Source: Amycolatopsis sp. DSM 110486 (GTDB lineage: Bacteria > Actinomycetota > Actinomycetes > Mycobacteriales > Pseudonocardiaceae). Taken from it: 64,000 bases of DNA. The stretch spans positions 1,007,001 to 1,071,000 of the forward strand of contig NZ_CP080519.1 of assembly GCF_019468465.1 (NCBI RefSeq), read 5' to 3'. The notes beneath the pieces are model-generated. The model made no database searches. It had not been told where the DNA came from and worked only from the letters and a program-made list of their open reading frames with translations. The position numbers and the translations under genes are program-made. Positions 30,306 to 38,863 of the stretch are shown one piece after another; the first letter of the stretch is position 1; every line of letters starts with the position of its first letter.

Positions 30306-30321
30306 AGTGCGTTTCCGCACT
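30306..30321. promoter_or_regulatory. Palindrome AGTGCG-TTTC-CGCACT
   Basis: A perfect 6-bp inverted repeat with a 4-base centre, about 60 bases upstream of the -10 of the FAD oxidoreductase gene. Position and symmetry fit an operator, but no regulator is encoded beside it. Confidence 0.35.
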
Positions 30322-30381
30322 GAGCGCACCATCTCCTGGCTGCTGCGGGTTAAACCGTTCGGAGGCCGAGCCCGCTGACCG

Positions 30382-30394
30382 TAAGATCATCGAC
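30382..30394 (+). promoter_or_regulatory. -10 element of a leaderless transcript
   Basis: TAAGAT at 30382-30387 followed by 7 bases and GTGGTG. A -10 this close puts the transcript start at or next to the GTG at 30395. No Shine-Dalgarno sequence is present, in keeping with leaderless translation. Confidence 0.5.
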
Positions 30395-31417
30395 GTGGTG
30401 AGCCCGCTGGTGAGCAGGAACCTGGTAGTCGTCGGCGCCGGCATTATCGGCGCCTCGGTGGCCTATCACGCCGCTCGGGCCGGCGCCGTCGTGACCCTGG
30501 TCGACGCCGGGCGGCCAGGTGCCGGTGTGACGGCGGGCTCGTTCGCCTGGATCGGAGCGGCCGGTGTGCGCACCGGTCCGGCCGCCGGGCTGCGGGTGAC
30601 CGCGGCGGAGGAGTACCGCCGGCTCGAGGCCGAGCTGCCGGGACTCCCCGTGACCTGGTCCGGCTCACTGTCCTGGGGCGCGGCGGACACCGTGCCGGAG
30701 GCTGGGCCCGGGCAGGAGATCGTGGACGCGGCCACCGTGGCAAAGCTTGAGCCCACCCTTACGCAGCCTCCGGAGTGGGCCGTCTGGGCACCCGGTGACG
30801 GCGCCGCCGACCCGGTAGGCGTGAGCGAGCGGCTGGTCGCGGGCGCCCGCGCCCACGGCGCCCGGGTGCATCCGGACACCCCGGTCATCGCGGTCCGACG
30901 GGACGCCGCGGGTCGGGTCGCCGGGGTCGAGACGGCCGCGGGACCCCTCGCCGGTGCGACTGTGGTGCTCGCGGCCGGAGTGGCCACGGCCGCGTTGGCC
31001 GCGCCGCTCGGCGTTCGCGTCCCGGTCGACCCGTCGCCGGCGACGCTCTTCCGGCTCCGCGCCCCCGCCGGTAGGGTCCGCACCGTGGTCCACAACCGGG
31101 ACTTCGATCTCCGGCAGGTCGCCACCGACCGGCTCCACGCCGCTGCAGACTCGCCAGAACGGACTCTCGCCGCCGTCCGGGCCACCTTCCGCGGCGCGGC
31201 GAACGTCGAGCTACTCAGCACCCGGGTCGGCGTACGCCCCATGCCGGCCGACGGCGAGCCGATCATCGGCCCGGTCCCCGAGGTGCCCGGCCTCTACCTG
31301 GCGGTGATGCACTCCGCGGTCACGCTCGCCGCGGCCGTAGGCCACCTGGTCGCGCGGGAGCTGGTCGACGGCACCGTCGAGCCCTCGCTGGCGGGCTGCC
31401 GCCTCGACCGCTTCTAG
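30395..31417 (+). CDS. FAD-dependent amine/amino-acid oxidase (DAO family)
   Basis: 340 residues with an N-terminal Rossmann FAD motif VVVGAGIIGASVAYHAARAG, then VTLVDAGRPGAGVTAGSFAWIG and, near the C-terminus, RPMPADGEPIIGPVPEVPGLYLA with VMHSAVTLA, typical of D-amino-acid oxidase/glycine oxidase-like proteins. It would oxidise a secondary amine or amino acid; the substrate is not predictable. Start at GTG 30395 (or the adjacent GTG 30398), supported by the -10 box 7 bases away. Confidence 0.86.
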   Translation: MVSPLVSRNLVVVGAGIIGASVAYHAARAGAVVTLVDAGRPGAGVTAGSFAWIGAAGVRTGPAAGLRVTAAEEYRRLEAELPGLPVTWSGSLSWGAADTVPEAGPGQEIVDAATVAKLEPTLTQPPEWAVWAPGDGAADPVGVSERLVAGARAHGARVHPDTPVIAVRRDAAGRVAGVETAAGPLAGATVVLAAGVATAALAAPLGVRVPVDPSPATLFRLRAPAGRVRTVVHNRDFDLRQVATDRLHAAADSPERTLAAVRATFRGAANVELLSTRVGVRPMPADGEPIIGPVPEVPGLYLAVMHSAVTLAAAVGHLVARELVDGTVEPSLAGCRLDRF

Positions 31418-31694
31418 TCCGAGTCGCCGCTCACGGGCGAAAGCGACACGGCGAGTTCTGAGATCAGGTCTTGGTATCGCTGGATTTCATTGAGGGAAAC
31501 GGCATTCGCGCCCGGACTTCGACGGCCGCGGCCTCCGCGGCGGTTTGGAGTCCACCGCGCAGGTCGCGCCAGGTGAACGAAGCGCACTCCGCCTCGGTAG
31601 CGAGGATCCATTCTCCCCGCCCGGCAGCCGCTGCCCGTGCGTGGGAGTCGACAACGAAGTTCTCGCAGCGGACCTTGCCGGCCTGAAAGCACGT
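31418..31694. other. 277-base gap without a supported gene
   Basis: Lies between convergent stop codons. On the minus strand the frame of the metallo-beta-lactamase gene stays open for 76 codons after its TGA, with protein-like composition (NFVVDSHARAAAAG, GREWILATEAECASFTW), but there is no start or family match. It could be a decayed 3' fragment; chance is also possible at this GC content. Confidence 0.35.
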
Positions 31695-32447
31695 TCAGCG
31701 TGCTGAGCGTCGAGCCAAGTTCGCCTGATGTGGGCCCGCGAGCCAATCCTGTTCGAGACGCACGTCGACCGGTTCCTCGCCCCGCCGCAGGGCGTCGATA
31801 TACGCACGATCGGCGGCAATTCGGGCCGCCACCTCGGGCCCTTCGGCGACGGCGCCGTGGCCGGGGACCAGGACGTCGACGTGCCGGGCGGCCTCGGCCA
31901 GCCGGTCGAGTGCTGCTTCGTAGGCGTCCACCTGGCCGGGGCGGCGAGGGTCCAGCAGCGGGATGAGGACATCGGAGAGCATGTCGCCGGCGAGCAGGAC
32001 GCCCCGGTCCGCGAGGAGGACCGCGGCGTGGCCGGCGGCGTGCGCCTCGTGCTCGACGAGCTCGCCCGGCACCGGTCCGCCGTCCGCGGGCAGCGGGGTG
32101 AGCAGCGCGACCAGGTCGAGCGGGATGCCCGACGCGCTCTCCGCGGCCATCGTCCGCGCCCGCTCCCGGGCTCCGCTCGCGACCTCGGCGCAGGCGGCGG
32201 TGGCGTAGCGCGGCACGTCGCCGAACCGGGAGTGCCAGAGCAGGTGGTCCCAGTGGGGATGGGTCGCGAACCCGGCGACCACCGGAACGCCGAGCCGCTC
32301 CACGTCGTCGGCGAGCTCGTTCAGATCGGCACCGCCGATGCCGGGGTCGACCAGGACCAGCCCGCCGTCGGCGCGCACCACGATGGCGTTGCTCCAGACC
32401 CACTCGCTCTGCCGCACCCAGACGCCGTCGGCCACCTGATTCAGCAT
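31695..32447 (-). CDS. Metallo-beta-lactamase fold hydrolase
   Basis: 250 residues. The metal-binding HxHxDH appears as THPHWDH, with further ligands in EAHAAGHAAVLL, LAGDMLSDV and VLVPGHGAV. The start MLNQVADGVWVRQSE and length match small actinobacterial MBL-fold hydrolases (glyoxalase II or lactonase-like). Substrate unknown. It is divergent from an aminoglycoside kinase-like gene. Confidence 0.87.
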   Translation of the reverse strand: MLNQVADGVWVRQSEWVWSNAIVVRADGGLVLVDPGIGGADLNELADDVERLGVPVVAGFATHPHWDHLLWHSRFGDVPRYATAACAEVASGARERARTMAAESASGIPLDLVALLTPLPADGGPVPGELVEHEAHAAGHAAVLLADRGVLLAGDMLSDVLIPLLDPRRPGQVDAYEAALDRLAEAARHVDVLVPGHGAVAEGPEVAARIAADRAYIDALRRGEEPVDVRLEQDWLAGPHQANLARRSAR

Positions 32448-32541
32448 CGGTCCACTGTGTCAGGTGTCCCCGCCCGACGCGAGGGGCGACGGTGAGGCGA
32501 ATACCGGAGCGACGCCGGCCGCCGAGGTGGAGACTTCCGGG

Positions 32542-33423
32542 GTGGACATGGCGGACGTCGGTGCGCGGTTGGCGGGGCGATTCGGTCCTGCGGTCGAGGA
32601 TTGGCTCGCTGAGGTCCCGGCACTGGCTGCGCGGCTGGCTTCCCGGTGGGGCCTCGTGCTCGGTGAGGTTTTCGCGAGTGGAGCGTCGTCCGTGGTCGTG
32701 CGCTGTCGATGGCACGACGGGACCCGAGCGGTTCTCAAGCTCAGTCCGGATCGGGCGTTGTTGACCAAGCAGGTGGAGATGCTGCGCGTGTTCGCGCCTT
32801 CGGGGCGGGTGCCGGTCGTCTTGACCGCCGATGCGGAAGCCGGGGTGATGGTGCTGGAGGAGATCGTCCCCGGCACCGAAGCCGGAGACCTGCCTCAGCC
32901 GGCTTTGCCGCGGCGGTGGGGTGAGCTGCTTGGCGCGCTGCACGCCGTGGCCCCACCCGCGCACTGGCCATGGCACTTGCGCGGCCGGTGTGACGAGGCC
33001 TTCGCCCGGATCGGCCGGAGGCTTTCCGACCCGGCCGTCGGCGCGCGGATCGATCAGGCCACGTGGCGACGGGCGATGCGGCGCTGCGAGACATTGCTGG
33101 CCACGCAGACCAAGCTCGTGCTGGTGCACGGCGACCTGCATCTCGGCAACGTCCTCGACGGCGGCCCGTCGCGGGGGCTGGTCGCGATCGACCCGAAGGC
33201 GTGTCTGGGCGATCCGTGCTTCGATGCCGTCGACTACGTGGTAGCCGGTGCCGGGCACGAGGGTGTCGCGGCCCGGTGCCGGCGGGTGGCGGCCGCGTGC
33301 GGGCTCGACGGGAACCGGCTGTACGCCTGGAGTCAGGTGATCGCACCGATGGCAGCCATCGCGCGCCTCACCTACGGCGGACCGGAGCCCGTGATCGAGG
33401 AACTGCTCGACCTGGCTCGGTGA
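32542..33423 (+). CDS. Aminoglycoside/hydroxyurea kinase-like protein, APH(6) family
   Basis: About 293 residues. Kinase catalytic loop VHGDLHLGNVL and metal-binding GLVAIDPKACLGDPCFDAVDY place it in the APH(6)/hydroxyurea phosphotransferase family, whose members phosphorylate streptomycin-type antibiotics at position 6. The nucleotide-binding lysine is in RAVLKLSPD. The start is uncertain: GTG 32464, GTG 32542 or ATG 32548; 32542 is favoured because GGAG lies 9 bases upstream and the preceding residues are low-complexity. Whether it confers resistance or acts on an endogenous metabolite is not known. Confidence 0.82.
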   Translation: MDMADVGARLAGRFGPAVEDWLAEVPALAARLASRWGLVLGEVFASGASSVVVRCRWHDGTRAVLKLSPDRALLTKQVEMLRVFAPSGRVPVVLTADAEAGVMVLEEIVPGTEAGDLPQPALPRRWGELLGALHAVAPPAHWPWHLRGRCDEAFARIGRRLSDPAVGARIDQATWRRAMRRCETLLATQTKLVLVHGDLHLGNVLDGGPSRGLVAIDPKACLGDPCFDAVDYVVAGAGHEGVAARCRRVAAACGLDGNRLYAWSQVIAPMAAIARLTYGGPEPVIEELLDLAR

Positions 33424-33436
33424 TCAAGCCGCCCGC

Positions 33437-34432
33437 TCACAGCCAGCCGCGGCGCTCCGCCAGACTGCCCGCCTGAAACCGCGTCGACGCGCCCAGCTCG
33501 GTCATCAGGCGCTGAAGCCGGCGGTACGTCGTCCGGGTGCTCCAGCCGTTCACGCGCGCGATGGCCGTGTCGGTGAGGCCCGCCATCATCATCGTGAGCA
33601 GGGCGCGGGTTTCGTCGTCCGGCCGGGGACCGCCACCAAAAGGACCCGGCGTCACCGCGGACGCGTCGAGCGGGGCGGCCTGGGCCCATTCGCCCTCGAA
33701 GAGCGCCTCGAGGGCGGTGAGGAGCGGGGATCGGCGGACGAGGTAGGCGACCTGCAGGCCGCTGTGGCTGAGGTCGAACGGGATGAGGGCGTCCTGGTCG
33801 TCGCGGATGATGAGTTTGATGGGCAGCGTCCGGCGGGTCCGGGCTTCTTCGCCGCCGCGGACGGCGGGCAGGATGTCGGTTTCCAGCTTCTGGGGCCAGG
33901 CCACCGCGTCGAGGCTGTAGATCACGCGGTGCGCGACGCCGTCGTTCTGGTGGCGCGCGATCTGCGCCTGGGTGTTGCGGGCGGCGCCTTCGCCCCCGGG
34001 CGACTCGTAGTACGGCGGTGTGTCGAACACGCGGACCTGGTGCAGCGCCTCGGATTCCAGGTGTGCGACGGCCGCGGCGATCGTTTCGCGGTCGGTGAGC
34101 TGCTCGATCACGAGCTCGGGGCTCGTGCGGTGCGCGCTGCGGTGGATCTCCGAGAGCGAATGCACTTTCGCGCGCGCCGCGCTGAGTTCGCGTTCCCGCT
34201 GCTGCACGAGCTGGTTGATCGCGATGTCCGGCGGAGCGGCCAGGTACCGCGCCGGGCTGCCGCTGGCGGCCACCAAGTGCTTGTCGACGAGAGCGTCGAG
34301 CGTCCGCTGCAACGGGCCCGCCGGGCCCGACAGGTGGTCGGCAAGCGCAGCAACCGTCGACCCGGGCAGGGCGACGAGCGCTTCATAGACCCGCTCCTCG
34401 TCGGCGGACAACCCCAGGACAGCGAGCTCCAT
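33437..34432 (-). CDS. Two-ended transcriptional regulator: TrmB-like N-terminal and LuxR-like C-terminal HTH
   Basis: 331 residues. The first ~70 form a TrmB-type winged helix (LGLSADEERVYEALVALPG). A central ~200-residue domain follows (about 100-260, resembling the phospholipase-D-like effector region of TrmB proteins). The last ~60 form a LuxR-type HTH (ETRALLTMMMAGLTDTAIAR, then RTTYRRLQRLM). This architecture is common in Streptomyces and Amycolatopsis regulators that sit beside secreted protease genes. It is divergent from the large S8 protease, the likely target. Confidence 0.85.
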   Translation of the reverse strand: MELAVLGLSADEERVYEALVALPGSTVAALADHLSGPAGPLQRTLDALVDKHLVAASGSPARYLAAPPDIAINQLVQQRERELSAARAKVHSLSEIHRSAHRTSPELVIEQLTDRETIAAAVAHLESEALHQVRVFDTPPYYESPGGEGAARNTQAQIARHQNDGVAHRVIYSLDAVAWPQKLETDILPAVRGGEEARTRRTLPIKLIIRDDQDALIPFDLSHSGLQVAYLVRRSPLLTALEALFEGEWAQAAPLDASAVTPGPFGGGPRPDDETRALLTMMMAGLTDTAIARVNGWSTRTTYRRLQRLMTELGASTRFQAGSLAERRGWL

Positions 34433-34588
34433 GCGAATGTCCTACCCGAGTTGTCGGGATTGTGCCAGGTGGCAGTGAGCAGCCACTCGGGGATCTTGTG
34501 ACGGGTTCCGGCGGCTGGCACTGTTCGGCCGTTCCGGTGTGGCAGTTGCGCCCGCCGGTCTGCCCCTGCGCAGGAAGGAATCCCCTCG

Positions 34589-37500
34589 TTGAGAACTTCA
34601 CGCAAGCGTCGGGCCGTCGCGGCGGCCGCGTGCCTCGCGTCGTCGCTCAGCTCGATTCTGGTCGCCGGTCCGGCCTCGGCCGCTCCCGGCAGAGCGTCGG
34701 GGCCCGCGGCCCCGACAACCCACACCGTCACCCTGGTCACCGGTGATGTCGTCACGGTGAACACGACCGGCGACGCCGGTGACAGCGGGGGGACGATCTC
34801 GGTCAAGGGGCCGGACGGCGGCCCCTCCGACGCGCGGATCCTCGAGTCGGCAGGCGACGTGTACGTCTACCCGTCCTCGGCGATGTCCTACCTCGCCAAG
34901 GGGATCCTGGACCGCCGCCTCTTCGACGTCACGGACCTGATCGCCGCCGGCTACGACGACGCGCACCGCGCCGACCTGCCCCTGATCGTCTCCTACACCA
35001 ACCCTTCCCCCGGATTCCAGGCGAACACCGCGCCCCGCGGCTCGACCCTGGTCCGGCCGCTGGCGAGCGTCGACGGCGCCGCCGTCACCGAGAACCGCGC
35101 GCAGGCGCGGGACTTCTGGGCCGCGGTGACGGCTGGGGCGCCGTCCTCCTTCGCGGCGGCACCGGCGTTCGCCAACGGCATCAAGCAGATCTGGCTCGAC
35201 GGCAAGGTCTACGCCGACCTGGCCGAATCGACCGCGCAGATCGGCGCACCCGAGGTCTGGACCGGCGGCGACACCGGGCAGGGCGTCGACGTCGCGGTCC
35301 TCGACACGGGCGTGGACGAGGGCCACCCCGATCTGGCGGGACGCATCGTCGACACGCGCAGCTTCATCCCCGGCGAGGACGTCAAGGACCTTCACGGCCA
35401 CGGCACCCACGTCGCCTCCACCATCGCCGGCACGGGCGCCGCGTCCGGCGGCACCGAGAAGGGTGTCGCCCCGGGCGCTCGCCTGCACATCGGCAAGGTG
35501 CTGGCGAACTCCGGCTCCGGCAGCGACTCCGAGATCCTCGCCGGCATGGAGTGGGCGGCGGTCGACGAGCACGCCAAGATCATCAACATGAGCCTGGGCA
35601 CGCAGGAGCCCTCCGACGGCACGGATCCGATGTCGCAGGCGGTGAACCGGCTCAGCGCGCAGACCGGTGCCCTGTTCGTGATCGCCGCGGGCAACACCTC
35701 CGGCCCCGGCACCGTCAGCTCGCCCGGCGCCGCCGACGCGGCGCTGACCGTGGGCGCGGTGGACGGCACCGACCACCTCGCCGAGTTCTCGAGCCAAGGC
35801 CCCCGGGTCGGCGACGGCGCACTCAAGCCGGAGATCACCGCCCCCGGCGTCGACATCCTGGCCGCGCGGTCGCAGTACGCGTCCGAAGGCGAGGGTTTCT
35901 ACCAAACGCTGAGCGGCACGTCGATGTCCACGCCGCACGTGGTCGGCGCCGCCGCGCTGCTCGCCGCGGAGCACCCCGAGCTCACCGGCGCCCAGCTGAA
36001 GGACCTGCTGACCAGCACCGCGAAGCAGACCCCCGACTACACCGCGTTCCAGGCCGGCAGCGGCCGCGTGGACGTGGCTGCCGCCTCCCGCGCCGGGATC
36101 TTCGCCTCGGCCACCGCGTACGCCGGGCAGGACGGGTCCGGCGCCGTCAGCCGCCCGGTGACGTACACCAACTTCGGTGCCACGCCGGTGAACCTCGCCC
36201 TGTCGATCGCCGCGCCCGGCGTGACGCAGGGGATGTTCACGCTCTCGGCCGACCGGGTCACCGTGCCCGCGCACGGCACCGCCGCGGTCACCGTGACCAT
36301 CGACCCGCACGCCGCGCCCGGCCCGTCCGACGGCTTCACCGCCCAGATCCTGGCCACCGGAGGAGACGGTGCGCTCGCCGCGCACACCGCCGTCTCGCTC
36401 GGCGCGCCGACGCACCTGCTGACCATCAACGTCAAGGACTCCGCCGGCCAGCCCGCGTCCGCCTTCGTCATGGTGCTCCGGGCGGGCGATCCGAACCCGA
36501 TCCCGGTGCCGGTCGACGGCAGCGTGAGCTTCTACACGCCGGACGACCAGTACTCGGCGCTCGGTTACCTGACCGTGCCCGGTGTCCACGGCCCGAATTC
36601 CCAGGGCGTGGCGCTGCTCGGCGATCCTGACTTCACGTTCGACGGGGACCGCACGATCACCCTCGACGCCGGACACGTCCGGCTGGTCGACGAGACCACT
36701 CCGCAGCCCGGCGTCCCCAGCTACCTGCGGCTCGAGTACTCGCGGATGCTCAACCAGGACGGCCGCTGGCACGACTTCGGTCTGGCGAACACCGGCGTCG
36801 ACAGCCTGTGGATCCAGCCGCAGGGCAAGGTGACGCACGGCGACTTCACCGTCGGCGCGCGGTGGCGCAAGGAACAACCGGCGTTGACAGTCTCCGACCG
36901 GGGTACCGACTACACCGACGTCCTGCGGCAGGCGGGCGTCACCCCGCTGTCCGACGGAACCCGGAACCTGCCGCTCGTCTTCGCCGGCAATGGCGCGCCT
37001 TCGGACTACGCCGGCCTCGGCGCGAGGGGCAAAGCGGTGGTCATCCGGCGCACCGCGTCGGCGACCCCGGCCGCGCTGGCCAAGGCGGCGGCCGACGCCG
37101 GCGCCAAGCTGCTGCTGGTCGCCAACGATCAGCCCGGACGGCAGAGCCTGTTCTTCGGCACGGACTCGCTGCACCCGAGCCCGATCGACGTCGGGCTCCT
37201 CAGCCCCGACGAGGGCGCCAAGCTGATCGCCCAGGCCCGGCAGCGCAACGCGACGCTGCACACGGAGTCGCACCCGGCGCCGGCGTACCTCTACGACCTC
37301 ATGCACACCTGGCAGAACGACCTGCCCAAGGACATGGTCGTCCACGCGTCGGGCAAGAACCTCGCGCGCGTCGACGAGACGTTCGCCGGGTCCGTTCCGA
37401 ACGGCGGCGGTGAGGAGTGGCGGTACGACTTCCCGTCGTACTCGGAGTGGGGCATCGGGAACTACGTCGCCATGGCCGCCAGCGGCCACCGCACCGACTG

Positions 37501-38284
37501 GGTCACCACCGACGGCGCGAACCGGTGGGGCCACGAAGTCACCGACGGCGTGCTGGGCGAATGGGGCGTCGCGCGGACGTACCGGCCCGGCACCGTGTCG
37601 AGCGACGACTGGTTCACGCCGATCCAGCGGCCGTACCTCAACAACAACTACCTCGGCCCGACGCGCACCGGTGACCAGATGCGGATCGACGTGCCGGGCT
37701 ACGGCAACGCCGACCACGTCGGCGCCAGCTCCGACGCGCGCCAGACCGTGACCCTCTTCCAGGGCGACACCCAGCTGGGCAAGTCCGACAACGGGCTCAT
37801 CATGTACCCCACCGCCCCCAGCTCCGGGCCGCGGCAGTACCGCCTGGTCGTGGCGAACGAGCGCGACACGAACCCGTACTCGTCCTCGACCACGACGGCG
37901 TGGACGTTCACCTCGGCCGCCCCGAAGGTCTTCGGTGAACAGGATCTGTTGCCCCTGCTGCAGATCCGCTACGACCTCGACCCGAACGCCTCCGGATCCG
38001 TACCGCGTGACTCGAAGTTCGGCGTCACCGTCGAACAACGCGCCCCGGTGTCCGTGGGCCTGACCCCGGTCTCGATCGCGGGCGGCGGCACCGTTCGCGC
38101 GCCCCGCGTCGAGATCTCCTACGACGACGGCACCACCTGGACCCGCCTCTCCGACGACCACCGAGGCGACTACCGGCTGGACGCACCGAAAAAGGCGCGG
38201 TTCGCCTCGCTGCGGGTGACCGCTTCCGATTCCGCGGGCAACTCCGTCACGCAGACGATCGTGCGGGCTTTCGGGCTTCGCTGA
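34589..38284 (+). CDS. Secreted multidomain subtilisin-family (S8) serine protease
   Basis: 1231 residues. A signal peptide (about 1-32, MRTSRKRRAVAAAAC to ASAAPG) and a propeptide (about 33-215) precede the S8 catalytic domain (about 220-510). The triad is Asp239 in VAVLDTGVDEGHPDL, His271 in HGHGTHVAS and Ser445 in LSGTSMSTPHVVGAAALL, all intact. A long C-terminal half (about 520-1231) has beta-sandwich-like and PA-like stretches (ADAGAKLLLVANDQPG). It acts outside the cell in protein breakdown. The TTG start has GGAAGGA upstream. A strong terminator follows. Confidence 0.93.
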   Translation: MRTSRKRRAVAAAACLASSLSSILVAGPASAAPGRASGPAAPTTHTVTLVTGDVVTVNTTGDAGDSGGTISVKGPDGGPSDARILESAGDVYVYPSSAMSYLAKGILDRRLFDVTDLIAAGYDDAHRADLPLIVSYTNPSPGFQANTAPRGSTLVRPLASVDGAAVTENRAQARDFWAAVTAGAPSSFAAAPAFANGIKQIWLDGKVYADLAESTAQIGAPEVWTGGDTGQGVDVAVLDTGVDEGHPDLAGRIVDTRSFIPGEDVKDLHGHGTHVASTIAGTGAASGGTEKGVAPGARLHIGKVLANSGSGSDSEILAGMEWAAVDEHAKIINMSLGTQEPSDGTDPMSQAVNRLSAQTGALFVIAAGNTSGPGTVSSPGAADAALTVGAVDGTDHLAEFSSQGPRVGDGALKPEITAPGVDILAARSQYASEGEGFYQTLSGTSMSTPHVVGAAALLAAEHPELTGAQLKDLLTSTAKQTPDYTAFQAGSGRVDVAAASRAGIFASATAYAGQDGSGAVSRPVTYTNFGATPVNLALSIAAPGVTQGMFTLSADRVTVPAHGTAAVTVTIDPHAAPGPSDGFTAQILATGGDGALAAHTAVSLGAPTHLLTINVKDSAGQPASAFVMVLRAGDPNPIPVPVDGSVSFYTPDDQYSALGYLTVPGVHGPNSQGVALLGDPDFTFDGDRTITLDAGHVRLVDETTPQPGVPSYLRLEYSRMLNQDGRWHDFGLANTGVDSLWIQPQGKVTHGDFTVGARWRKEQPALTVSDRGTDYTDVLRQAGVTPLSDGTRNLPLVFAGNGAPSDYAGLGARGKAVVIRRTASATPAALAKAAADAGAKLLLVANDQPGRQSLFFGTDSLHPSPIDVGLLSPDEGAKLIAQARQRNATLHTESHPAPAYLYDLMHTWQNDLPKDMVVHASGKNLARVDETFAGSVPNGGGEEWRYDFPSYSEWGIGNYVAMAASGHRTDWVTTDGANRWGHEVTDGVLGEWGVARTYRPGTVSSDDWFTPIQRPYLNNNYLGPTRTGDQMRIDVPGYGNADHVGASSDARQTVTLFQGDTQLGKSDNGLIMYPTAPSSGPRQYRLVVANERDTNPYSSSTTTAWTFTSAAPKVFGEQDLLPLLQIRYDLDPNASGSVPRDSKFGVTVEQRAPVSVGLTPVSIAGGGTVRAPRVEISYDDGTTWTRLSDDHRGDYRLDAPKKARFASLRVTASDSAGNSVTQTIVRAFGLR

Positions 38285-38289
38285 TCGTT

Positions 38290-38327
38290 TCTTGCGGCCC
38301 GCCCCTCTTTCGGGGCGGGCCGCAAGA
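38290..38327 (+). terminator. Hairpin terminator after the S8 protease gene
   Basis: A perfect 16-bp stem (38290-38305 with 38312-38327) and a TCTTTC loop, 6 bases after the stop codon. Confidence 0.88.
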
Positions 38328-38395
38328 GCGCACCCTCGCTCCTCTGCGCCTACGCTCGGTGGACGACGCCGGACCCGGACGCGGAGGAACTCGCC

Positions 38396-38857
38396 ATGCC
38401 CCACACCGTCGACTTCGTCACCGTATCGACCGACGGCCTGGAGTCCTCACCGGTCGCCGCCGCGCTCGCCGGCCTGCGCGCGAACGAGGCCCGGTACTTC
38501 AAGAACAAATACGACCACGTCTTCACGGTCGAGCCCGCCGCCGACGCCGCGGCGACCGTCGACTGGGTCCACCGGATCCTCTCGGAAGAACGCGGCATCG
38601 TCATCGCCTCCCGCCCTCTCGAGGCGACGGCGTTCCAGGTCGAGAACGTCCGGATGGCCTACGTCTTCTACGAGGACGGGCTGTCGATCAACGTCATGTA
38701 CACCCTCGACGAAGCCGGGAAACGGGCCGTCGGGTTCAAGCTGTCCGACGGGATGGAGGTTCCCGCGGAGCTCGGCGCGTTCAAGTTCGCTCGCCAGAAG
38801 TCGAAGCTGGCGGGAACGATCCGAGGGTCTTACTTCGTGATCAAGAACGAGTACTGA
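38396..38857 (+). CDS. Hypothetical cytosolic protein
   Basis: 153 residues starting MPHTVDFVTVSTDGLESS, with a strong GGAGGAA ribosome binding site. No signal peptide, membrane segment or cysteine. Predicted mixed alpha/beta, ending in SYFVIKNEY. I do not recognise a family. It is convergent with the membrane protein gene at 38864, stop to stop in 6 bases. Confidence 0.7.
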   Translation: MPHTVDFVTVSTDGLESSPVAAALAGLRANEARYFKNKYDHVFTVEPAADAAATVDWVHRILSEERGIVIASRPLEATAFQVENVRMAYVFYEDGLSINVMYTLDEAGKRAVGFKLSDGMEVPAELGAFKFARQKSKLAGTIRGSYFVIKNEY

Positions 38858-38863
38858 CCCGCG

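Noticed and set aside
34598..38404. A 1268-residue open frame antisense to the S8 protease
   Set aside because: Composition is the Gly/Arg/Val/Asp-rich pattern of a third-position GC shadow, and the plus-strand gene has an intact catalytic triad.
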